Assembly: GCF_014636295.1 (NCBI RefSeq)
Contig: NZ_BMEC01000021.1
Location: 1 to 50,049 of the forward strand
Length of the DNA: 50,049 nucleotides
From: Marivirga lumbricoides
GTDB lineage: Bacteria; Bacteroidota; Bacteroidia; Cytophagales; Cyclobacteriaceae
Direction: 5' to 3'
Positions within the stretch are counted from its first letter, which is position 1, and every line of letters starts with the position of its first letter. Made by a program: the position numbers and the translations under genes. A model generated the notes under the pieces. The model was not told the origin of the DNA. It did no database searches and worked only from the letters and a program-made list of their open reading frames with translations. Shown here piece after piece: positions 1-7,900 of the stretch.

Positions 1-42
1 CATGATGCCCTGGGGAAAATGGCACCGATAGAATTTTCAGAA

Positions 43-78
43 TTTACCTCTGTTGGCGGTACCGCCAACAGAGGTAAA
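43..78. repeat. Perfect 36-bp palindrome
   Basis: Two 18-base arms meet with no spacer between positions 60 and 61 and pair without a mismatch; the outer arm reads TTTACCTCTG. Neither side has a clear T-tract, so it is not an obvious intrinsic terminator. It lies about 60 bp before the group II intron remnant. It could be a cruciform or protein-binding site, or part of a structured RNA that begins outside the window. Confidence 0.8.
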
Positions 79-203
79 ACTGTAACTTCTGACAAATAAA
101 CAGTTCTAATTAGGGGAAGCCTACACTTATAGCCAATGTGTGTGCCCAGTATGGGCATCTGGTATCGAAGATATCATATTATTCCAGAGGGTGCAATGCC
201 AGT

Positions 204-217
204 GCCGAAAAATCGGC
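204..217. repeat. Mini-hairpin in intron
   Basis: GCCGA-AAAA-TCGGC hairpin followed by ATCCC, sitting in a loop region of the group II intron remnant. One of four similar short hairpins in this element. Confidence 0.5.
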
Positions 218-325
218 ATCCCTTACAGGCAAGTTGGTGAAGCCTGTTAGTAAGCCGCAAAGCCCGTCACCAACAATTTCTACTAGGTAGATGCCTCAGG
301 AATCGGTGGAAGGAATATGTTCTTA

Positions 326-346
326 TCCCGCTAGGGCGGGACAGGC
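326..346. repeat. Mini-hairpin TCCCGC…GCGGGA with CAGGC tail
   Basis: A six-base perfect stem with loop TAGG, followed directly by CAGGC. The same stem core and tail style recurs at 435–450 and 617–640 and in the elements at 4307–4505 and 12906–13010. This suggests a small mobile or amplifying hairpin. Confidence 0.55.
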
Positions 347-434
347 TCTGGGGAGGTCTTGGAATAGATTCGGTTTCTATGAGCCAAGAAGTAACGCTAA
401 AGACGTCATTTTCAATCAGCAGAAGTCATAGTAG

Positions 435-450
435 TCCCGCTCCAGCGGGA
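435..450. repeat. Mini-hairpin TCCCGC…GCGGGA
   Basis: Same six-base stem as at 326–341 with loop TCCA, inside the intron where its structure should tolerate an extended loop. Confidence 0.55.
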
Positions 451-616
451 TGAAGGACGGAACGTCAGGTGATTCGAAAATCCGATAGGGAGGCTTTGCT
501 AGCCCTATCCCAAAAGTAGAATTGAGGTATAGCTGGTGTAAAGAGTGGCTATATTATGCTTGACGAACCGCTGTATACGAGATCCGTATCCGCTAGTCAG
601 TGGATGAGAGGTGCAC

Positions 617-640
617 CCCCGAAAAAAAATCGGGGCAGGC
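617..640. repeat. Mini-hairpin in intron domain VI with CAGGC tail
   Basis: CCCCGA and TCGGGG arms around an A-rich loop, followed by CAGGC. It is inserted in the region expected to be domain VI; a second stem, GTGAGC/GCTCAC, lies at 642–658. Confidence 0.5.
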
Positions 641-683
641 TGTGAGCTTAGGGCTCACGGCCGTCTACTCGATAGTGCGTTCG

Positions 684-908
684 TTATTTCCTCACCTTTT
701 TGGGGCATTCATTTGAAGTTATAGCTCTAAGGTCTTCCTTAACAGAGGAAATCATTTCTGCCACTATAAGATTACTTAAATCCTCAATTGTAGCTGTATT
801 AATATTCAGATTATTGTGTGGCCCAGTCTTACCTGTATCTAGTAAAATGGAGTTTGAATCGTCCTCAAATGAGGTACTTGGATAAGTGTATTTCATTAGT
901 TGATTCAT
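684..908 (-). CDS. Hypothetical 74-aa protein downstream of Ntn-hydrolase-like gene
   Basis: Small acidic protein of no recognised family. It has no signal peptide and no membrane segment. The middle (about residues 38–62) looks helical (IEDLSNLIVAEMISS), and the end is basic (CPKKVRK). It starts 13 bp after the stop of the Ntn-hydrolase-like gene on the same strand, so the two are probably co-transcribed. An internal ATG five codons in (MKYTY) is an alternative start. The gene ends beside the 3' edge of the group II intron remnant. Tight coupling to a protease-like protein makes it a candidate substrate, inhibitor or adaptor, but that is only inference from position. Confidence 0.55.
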   Translation of the reverse strand: MNQLMKYTYPSTSFEDDSNSILLDTGKTGPHNNLNINTATIEDLSNLIVAEMISSVKEDLRAITSNECPKKVRK

Positions 909-921
909 AGTTCAAAGTTAA

Positions 922-2178
922 TTAAAAATATTTCTGAAAAAAAGTTTGATTTAATTCTGGGTCAAAATAATGTTTTCTCTTTATCCAAATAAAACCATCT
1001 CCTTTTGTTATGACAGCTATATCGACTGGTCCACCAACACTTTCCTCCGCCATTGTGAATCTACGTTTTAAATAAGTTAGATAAACTAAGCTTTCTGCCA
1101 TTTCAGAAAGGTCCTCTTTTGAAAGCTGAGAAACCGCTCCCATTAATGGTTGAACGTATTTCTGATTAACTATATTACTAAACTGTTGTTGATATTTTTG
1201 GATATAATTGTTGACATTCATTTTATTTAATGATGCACTCACTTCTTTTGGCATGCCATTAATGGATTTTATTTCCGAAAGGAAGTTATTTAAAAAACTA
1301 CCAAAAACCTTTGAAGAAAGGTGATTTAATTCAGGACTAATACCTTGGAGAATAGTATCAATAACATCTGTTTGGGCAAAAGGACGAATACAAGCGTTAT
1401 TATTATTGTCAATTATGCCAACTTTGCTTTTGTCTACCTCGAACCTAAGACAGTTTTCGATGACAATAGAAACATTGACAGGTATTAAACTAGGGAAAAG
1501 TTCGGTTTCGCCATATCCTGTAAAGATTAAGCCTGTATACTGTATAAATTGATCATGTTTAATATATTCAATATATGCATTTAACAAAGAGTTAGAAATA
1601 TTCTTTTCTTTGAAATCAAAGGCTGTACTATCCTTTAAAATCTTCACGATTTGCGGGAGAAAGGATTTTAATTTTTCTTTGGCTTTTGAAACATCCAATT
1701 CGCTCAAACTCGATATTTTTGAGTGTTTAGGAATTTCTTTTTTTATGTATTCGGATAGAAAAGAAACTAATTTTTCCTCTAATTTATCCTTTGATCCCTT
1801 GTTGTTTCTTATTGTATCGTTCAGAGTTACCTGAACAAATGAGAGAAAGTCCGAAAATAGATAATCATCATTTGTGTCATTAGCAAAATAATTGTTTGTT
1901 TTCAACCAGTCAAAAAATTCATTCTTGTAATCTTCAAGCTTTGGAAAACTTTTTTTATCTATGTGTTTTCTGAACTCTTTTATCAGTATTTCCCAGGGAA
2001 TACCCATGAATTGAGCACTATTATAAATAGCTATCCCAACTGGGAAATATTTAGATAATGTAAATATTTTATTTGCAGAATTGTAGACTTTTCTATTCTG
2101 TACTCCACTTACAGTAACGGCACTATCTGCTGCAATTGCTACACCTTGTTTATTTAAAATTCCCGCAACGGCTGTCAT
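922..2178 (-). CDS. Proteasome-beta/HslV-like Ntn hydrolase, long form
   Basis: The N-terminus (MTAVAGILNKQGVAIAADSA) fits the first strands of proteasome beta subunits and HslV. After removal of Met1, Thr becomes residue 1, Asp falls at residue 17 exactly as in HslV, and Lys in SANKIF is at 36, close to the usual Lys33. A C-terminal block GGPVDIAVITKGDGFIWI (about residues 381–398) resembles the last beta strands of the fold. At 418 aa it is about twice the usual beta-subunit length, with a helical, variable insert near residues 70–210. No signal peptide is seen, so it should act in the cytosol. It heads a two-gene unit with the 74-aa protein. Thr-dependent peptidase activity and ring assembly are inferences. 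Confidence 0.65.
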   Translation of the reverse strand: MTAVAGILNKQGVAIAADSAVTVSGVQNRKVYNSANKIFTLSKYFPVGIAIYNSAQFMGIPWEILIKEFRKHIDKKSFPKLEDYKNEFFDWLKTNNYFANDTNDDYLFSDFLSFVQVTLNDTIRNNKGSKDKLEEKLVSFLSEYIKKEIPKHSKISSLSELDVSKAKEKLKSFLPQIVKILKDSTAFDFKEKNISNSLLNAYIEYIKHDQFIQYTGLIFTGYGETELFPSLIPVNVSIVIENCLRFEVDKSKVGIIDNNNNACIRPFAQTDVIDTILQGISPELNHLSSKVFGSFLNNFLSEIKSINGMPKEVSASLNKMNVNNYIQKYQQQFSNIVNQKYVQPLMGAVSQLSKEDLSEMAESLVYLTYLKRRFTMAEESVGGPVDIAVITKGDGFIWIKRKHYFDPELNQTFFQKYF

Positions 2179-2338
2179 ATTGTTTCTATTTTGATTGAAA
2201 TAAATTTTGGTATATATATATAATTTTTTAAACTACTGATTTATGTCTGTCCCTTCAATATATATAATAATTTCTTTATGATGATTAAAGACTTTAAATA
2301 ATTTCAACACTTGCTCTGAAAATGAAGCACAACAATTC

Positions 2339-2366
2339 GCTAAATACACCTTGGGGTGTATTTAGC
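2339..2366. repeat. Perfect inverted repeat (12-bp arms)
   Basis: GCTAAATACACC and GGTGTATTTAGC are separated by TTGG. There is no flanking T-tract, so an operator or structured RNA is as likely as a terminator. It is about 160 bp upstream of the Ntn-hydrolase-like start and about 310 bp upstream of the GH16 promoter candidate. Confidence 0.65.
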
Positions 2367-2443
2367 CACATTATACTCTTAGCAATCTAATAGATTTTTT
2401 ATTTTATTAAAAGTATGAGGGGCCATATGAGTGTAAATTTCTT

Positions 2444-2526
2444 GAATGAGTTTAAGTTTGAATTTAAGAGTACATTGCATGGTAAATGCATGGCTCACTC
2501 CCCTCGATTCAATCGAAGGGGAGAAG
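2444..2526 (+). repeat. R1 dispersed repeat, copy 1
   Basis: Carries both hallmarks of the family: a core TTGCATGGTAAATGCATGGC and a distal hairpin CCCCTCGATTC/AATCGAAGGGG. It is the only copy located upstream rather than at the 3' end of a gene. Confidence 0.7.
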
Positions 2527-2624
2527 TCGTTTCAACTGCTAATCCGTCACGGTGAAATGCAGAAGCTATGTTTTCAGTTATTGCCTTAGCAGGATATGCA
2601 ATCTTTAGTAACATGCGCCAGTGA

Positions 2625-2656
2625 ATTGGAATGCTAAATCATTTTAGCTATCTTTG
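2625..2656 (+). promoter_or_regulatory. Candidate Bacteroidota promoter for the GH16 gene
   Basis: TATCTTTG at 2649–2656 matches the TAnnTTTG -7 element, with a TTG about 21 bp upstream as a weak -33 element. Transcription would start near 2663. That excludes the upstream in-frame ATG at 2631 and supports the start at 2682. Confidence 0.45.
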
Positions 2657-2681
2657 GTTTCAACCAAATTTTAAAATTGAT

Positions 2682-4298
2682 ATGAAAATTTTCAATTCCC
2701 CCCAACTGCTTAATGCTAAGCTAGCATTAATTGCACTCCTTTTTTTTAGCTTTTCTTCAATGGCACAAACGGTGATGTTCGATGATTTTAATTATTCGGG
2801 CATCAATGATAATCAGTTTTCTACATTTAATAAGTGGAACATTGTGTCTGGAGTAAGTGGTCCTCCGGAAGGTGGGTTGTACAGTAGAAATAATGTGGGA
2901 TTTACCAATGATCCTGCTAATCCATCCAACAGGCTGATGACATTAAGCACTACTGTTAACGGTACAACAAAGGCAACTACACACGCCAGAGTGGAAGCTG
3001 CAGGTTATGAGTATTTCGAAGGCACCTATGCAGCACGTGTTTATTTTTCTGATATTCCCTTCACCTATAAAGATGCTAATATTCAGACTTTCTATACTAT
3101 AGTGAGCTCTTCTCTCGCACAGGATGGTTCAAAATATAGCGAGCTGGATATTGCAGAATATATGGCGGCTGATAAATGGGGTATTTCACCTGATAATCCG
3201 GTATTGTATACAACCTCCTACCATAAATACATTGCCGTTCCCTGGACGCCCTGGAAAACGTATAATGCTATCACCGGATCACAAGCAGGCTGGCACACAT
3301 TTGTGGCAAGTTGCACTGATGGCGTAAACATCAGGTATTTTATGGATGGCAACCTAATTGCTACACATTCGGTAACCGACAATGAAACGCAGGCCGGACT
3401 GCCGGTATATCCAAGAAGCAATATGCACGTAGCCTTTGCCAACTGGATTTGGAATAACGTAACCGGCTCCAGCACAGCCAACAGAACCACCACCATGCAG
3501 GTGGACTGGACAGCGTACTTCAAAGATCAGGATTTAACACCTGCTCAGGTAGAGTCACAGGTGGCTGCATTTAGAGCAGAAGGCTTGCAAAGACGAAATC
3601 TTGTGGGGCAAACTCATTATGGAGCAGTTAATCCTCCGCCACCACCTTCGTTTAGTAAATTGATACAGGCAGAAAGCTATAATTCCATGCAAGGCGTGCA
3701 ATTGGAAGGTACCACTGATGTAGGCGGTGGACAGAATGTAGGTTGGATAGATAATACCGATTGGATGTCTTATTACGATATTGAAATACCTGCTACAGGC
3801 CAATACCTGGTAGAATACAGAGTAGCAAGCCCTCAAAGTTCAGGTATTGTGGCGCTTGATCTTAATGGTGGTGCTATTTCATTGGGTGCTGTTGCAGTAC
3901 CTAATACAGGAGGATGGCAAAACTGGACAACCATTTCCCACACAGTCAATATGAATGCCGGCACTTATAATGTCGGAATCTATGCATCTTCAGGTGGTTT
4001 CAATCTCAACTGGTTTAAAATATCCAGCGTCAGTAATACTGCAAATGCTCAGGTAGTAACAAATGAACTGGCAAAAGAGGTAACAATTTATCCTAATCCT
4101 GCTTTTTCTAAAATCAATTTCTCATCACAGGACTATTTTGGAGCAACGGTGCAGATTTTAAATGCTGAAGGCATTTCACAAATTAAATCTACCGTTTCAG
4201 CAGATGGTATAGATATTTCCACGCTAAAACCTGGTTTGTATACTTTAGTGATTACTAAGGACGGTGAGCAAATCCTGGAAAGGTTTATCAAGAAGTAA
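2682..4298 (+). CDS. Secreted GH16-like glycoside hydrolase with CBM6 and T9SS tail
   Basis: Extracellular polysaccharide hydrolase of 538 aa. The signal peptide runs to about residue 29 (cut after SSMAQ). The concanavalin-like catalytic domain (about 30–305) holds the GH16 motif ExDxxE as ELDIAE, with Glu154, Asp156 and Glu159. A CBM6-type module follows at about 325–450 (IQAESYN…VGWIDNTDWMSY). A T9SS sorting domain forms the end, with the YPNPA signature and final LERFIKK. An in-frame ATG at 2631 is possible, but the promoter at 2649–2656 and the signal peptide favour 2682. GH16 enzymes cut beta-1,3- or beta-1,4-glucans and galactans; the true substrate cannot be read here. The neighbours degrade chitin, so it may act on a polymer that accompanies chitin. 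Confidence 0.8.
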   Translation: MKIFNSPQLLNAKLALIALLFFSFSSMAQTVMFDDFNYSGINDNQFSTFNKWNIVSGVSGPPEGGLYSRNNVGFTNDPANPSNRLMTLSTTVNGTTKATTHARVEAAGYEYFEGTYAARVYFSDIPFTYKDANIQTFYTIVSSSLAQDGSKYSELDIAEYMAADKWGISPDNPVLYTTSYHKYIAVPWTPWKTYNAITGSQAGWHTFVASCTDGVNIRYFMDGNLIATHSVTDNETQAGLPVYPRSNMHVAFANWIWNNVTGSSTANRTTTMQVDWTAYFKDQDLTPAQVESQVAAFRAEGLQRRNLVGQTHYGAVNPPPPPSFSKLIQAESYNSMQGVQLEGTTDVGGGQNVGWIDNTDWMSYYDIEIPATGQYLVEYRVASPQSSGIVALDLNGGAISLGAVAVPNTGGWQNWTTISHTVNMNAGTYNVGIYASSGGFNLNWFKISSVSNTANAQVVTNELAKEVTIYPNPAFSKINFSSQDYFGATVQILNAEGISQIKSTVSADGIDISTLKPGLYTLVITKDGEQILERFIKK

Positions 4299-4306
4299 GT
4301 ATATAG

Positions 4307-4505
4307 CCTGAGTTCGACTATCAAAGGTGGCGTCCTCGCTAACGCGGGCAGGCTATGCCGCAAAATTAAGATTAACTTTTTTAAAAAGTCTTAATTTATG
4401 CTTCCTGTGCCGTCCAATCGGTATATCTCATTCTATAATACTCTATGAGGTTAAGGGTACCTATTCTAACGAGACTTCAAAGCGTGTTTTAAAATCGAAC
4501 TCAGG
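4307..4505 (+). mobile_element. MITE-like element with 11-bp perfect terminal inverted repeats
   Basis: CCTGAGTTCGA at 4307–4317 is the exact reverse complement of TCGAACTCAGG at 4495–4505. Similarity continues outward as TATA/TTATA. Inside are a CGCTAACGCGGG mini-hairpin and a long stem (AATTAAGA…AAGTCTTAATT). It has no coding potential and is 199 bp long. The inner part has an inverted relative at 12906–13010, and the right terminus has a direct relative at 12654–12675. Confidence 0.6.
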
Positions 4506-4914
4506 TTATAAAGCGTAAGATTATAAAGTACAGGCTCTCGGGTCTGTGCTTTTATTCTTATGAAGTTATTAGGCATATTATCCAACACCTGAGAAAAGTA
4601 TACCATTCTCAATATCAAACCAGACACCTATAAATATAATTATTCCGTGTCATCAATAAGTACCATAAGCACTTTTTTAGTTTTAAGACGTCCTGAATTT
4701 ATTGCTCCATACAGCTACAAAACAATGCCATTTAGCTAAATAAAGTGTTATGCTTAGGTTTTTCTTCTCATTAATAGGAAATTGATAAAATACCCGGACG
4801 TCTTTTTTCAGAACAGTAATAAAAGGAAAAATATATGAATATACTTTTAACTGATTAGGTCTTATCCTTTTCCCTTTTCAATGTTTAATTATTACCATTT
4901 TAACCAAAATAAAA
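4506..4914. other. Non-coding region upstream of the first chitinase
   Basis: About 410 bp without a gene. It contains the 12-mer CCATTTAGCTAA at 4728–4739, which recurs exactly upstream of susC at 14995–15006. No clear TAnnTTTG promoter was found. The bases just before the start codon are A-rich (ACCAAAATAAAA), as is usual for Bacteroidota translation starts. Confidence 0.5.
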
Positions 4915-7900
4915 ATGAAACATTTTTCGATCAAAAATTATTTAAGCAGGCTAAGCAAAGTTTCGAGCTTTAGCAGAACTGCATATTTACTCTTTTTCTT
5001 GCTGTGTTGCTTCCCCTTTTTAAGCAATGCACAGGTAACCCCACAGGTACCTGCCACTACTGCCGACCATAATAAACAGGTAATTGGATACCTCACCCAA
5101 TGGGGCCCCTGGAAGGATGTGGCAGGTCTCATTCCGAAAGGAAGCCAAAATCAATTGAATATAGACTATTCTCAGTACACGATCCTCAATTTTTCTTTCT
5201 TTGGTGTTGCTGTGGACGGGTCTGTCCACAGTGGGGATTACCGTAATCCCAACATTGCTCAGGAGGGTGTTGATCAGCAACCGGCTCCCCTCATCAATGA
5301 TGATATCTATAGCAGCTGGGACAAATTCCTGCTGTATGGAGAACTGGAGGTGCTGTACCATGTGGCTGATGGAAGTTCTGCTTATAACCAGGGCTACCGT
5401 AATTCCGGTGGGGGATGGACCAACATTGAAACAGGTGAGTCCGGAGCCTTTCCGCTGTCAGTTCATAAAGAGGGTGGACCAGAGGGAATGCTGGCTTTAT
5501 GTAAAGAATATGGTGTAAAAGCCATGGCTTCAATAGGCGGATGGAGCATGGGAAAACATTTCCCGGAGATGGCCGCAAATCCTACCAAAAGAGCAAGATT
5601 TATTGAAGACTGTAAAAAGCTTATTGCCCTTGGCTTTGATGGCATTGACCTGGACTGGGAATATCCCGGCCACGAGGGAATGAATTTTACAGGTTCACCG
5701 GCCGATTTTACGAACTTCGCTATATTGTTAGAAGACATTAGGGCGGCCATAGGTCCTGATAAACTTATTACTTCTTGCTTTGCAGCAAATCCAGCGAAGT
5801 TACAAGGTTTTAACTGGTCCAGAATAGATCAGTCGATGGATTATTATAATATCATGACTTATGATTACAATGGAGGATGGTCGAACAAAGCAGGCCATAA
5901 CTCTCCGCTATACGATTATTCGGGTGCTGAATATGAGGGGTTTACAGTTGACGCAGCAGCTCAGGCGATGAAAGCAACAGGTATTCCTTTACATAAAATC
6001 AACCTTGGAGTAGCTTTTTATGGTAGAGGAGTAGTTACCGATGGCCCTGCTGCGCTTAATGCACCTACCGTAAAGGTACAGACTAACATAGAGCCGGATG
6101 GTTCTGTCCTGACAGCTGCCGATTTTAGCAACTGGCCTAAAAATGTATGGGATGGCACACCCAATTACAATGCAGTGGTAGCCAATACCGGTGATTGGGT
6201 GGACCACTGGGACGATGAAGCAAAGGTGCCTTACAAAACAAAAGGTAACTATTTCTTAAGTTATGACAACGAAAGGTCTATTGAGGAAAAGGCAAAGTAT
6301 ATTAATCAGGAGCAATTGGGAGGTGTAATTGTCTGGCATGTAACTGGCGACTGGTTGGATCTTACCTCCAATACCACCACATATGGTGGAAAGTTGGTTT
6401 ACAGCCCCAATACAAAAGCACCTTTAGTGAATACGGTAAACAAAGTATTTGCAGAAGGAAGTACAGGAAACCGAAACCCAACAGTGGCTTTATCATCTCC
6501 GGAAGCGAATACAACTTATCCTTCCGGTAGTGCTGTTACTATTGAGGCAAATGCCAGCGATAGCGATGGAAGTGTGACCAAAGTTGAATTTCTGGTAAAT
6601 GGAACAGTAGCAGGTACTGATACTAGTGCTCCTTATAGCTTTACAGTAACAGACTTAGCAGATGGTAGCTATAGCATTAGCGCCAGAGCTACTGATAATG
6701 AAGCGGCCACCGCTACTTCAACGAGCGTAAATGTAATAATTGGTGAGTCTGATAATGAAGCACCAGTGGTAAGTATTACCACTCCGGTCAATAATGCTAA
6801 GATAACAGAAGGAAGTGCCATCAATATTACAGCTTCGGCCAGCGATAGTGACGGATCCATCATTAGCGTACAGTTTTTAGTCGATGGATCATTGGTAGGC
6901 GAAGCGACAAGTGCACCCTATACTTTTATTTGGAATAATACCGCAGTGGGCAACTACACTCTTACGGCAGTAGCCACAGATGACGAAGGAGCTTCTACCA
7001 CTTCAGCAGCGGTATTGGTAGAAGTAGAAGAAAATACCGGCAGCGACTGTGACGTACCAGCCTGGGATCCGGCAAAAGCCTATAATGGAGGAGCGCTTGT
7101 ATCTTATGAGGGCAACACCTATGAAGCAAAATGGTGGACGCAGGGAGATAACCCCGCACAGCCAGTTGATGTGGGAGTATGGAAGCTGATTGGTCCTTGT
7201 GGCGATGGAGAAGAGCCTGAAAATCAGTCGCCAACAGTGAGCCTGAGCTCGCCAGCAAACAACGCTGCCTTTGAAGCAGGTGTTTCACTGAGCATAACAG
7301 CCACAGCCACTGATTCGGATGGTACGGTATCTAAAGTAGAGTTCTTTAACGGAACCAGCAAGTTGGGAGAAGATACAACAGCACCTTATTCCTACAGTTG
7401 GAGTAATGTAGCGGAAGGTACTTACACTCTGACAGCCAAAGCTACAGATAACGATGGATCCGTTAGCACCTCGGCAGCAGTAAACATTGTGGTGGAGAGT
7501 GGAGATGTGGTAGTAGATCCGGAGCCATGTACTGGAAGCGGCAAGCGTATAGTGGGGTATATGCCGAGCTGGTCTGGTACAGCCCAAGCTATTCAATATA
7601 GCAAACTTACGCATATCATGTACTCCTTTATTCGTCCTACCACTACGGGGGGATTAACAGCAGTGGAAAACCCGCAGAAGTTAAGCGATATTGTTAGCCT
7701 TGCCCACCAGAACGGAGTAAAAGTAGCCATAGCTGTAGGGGGATGGAGCGATCTGAACAATACGGATTTTGAAACGATGGCAGCCAATGCTACTTACCGT
7801 CAGAATTTCATTAACAACTTAGTATCACTAATAAACAATTACAATCTTGATGGAGTGGATATGGACTGGGAGTATCCGGCAGGCGGGCAAAACCCAGCGA

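Larger units (their letters stand above)
140..674 (+). mobile_element. Group II intron remnant lacking the reverse transcriptase
   Basis: The 5' edge reads GTGTGCCCAG, as in bacterial group II introns. Typical domain I to IV segments follow, including CAGAAGTCATAG and GGACGGAACGTC near 419–465. A domain V-like stretch at about 564–610 starts GAACCGCTGTATACGAGA and ends GATGAGAG. Domain VI and the 3' end at about 611–674 finish with GGCCGTCTACTCGAT, a common bacterial intron end. The whole element is only about 535 bp, and the maturase gene that normally sits in domain IV is absent. The 3' strand of domain V looks altered, so it is probably a dead or trans-dependent remnant. Ends are approximate. 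Confidence 0.75.
2179..2681. other. Intergenic region upstream of the GH16 gene
   Basis: About 500 bp between divergent genes. It holds TA repeats at 2210–2222, a perfect 12-bp stem hairpin at 2339–2366, one R1 repeat at 2444–2526 and a promoter candidate at 2625–2656. No further coding potential was recognised. Confidence 0.6.

Noticed and set aside
684-908. Competing 61-aa plus-strand frame at 700–885 across the 74-aa gene
   Set aside because: The minus-strand frame is longer, sits in an operon and has plausible composition; the plus frame is its complement.
2205-2225. TA dinucleotide run as a phase-variation tract for the Ntn-hydrolase-like gene
   Set aside because: Only a few units and no clear promoter spacing dependence; noted but not supported.
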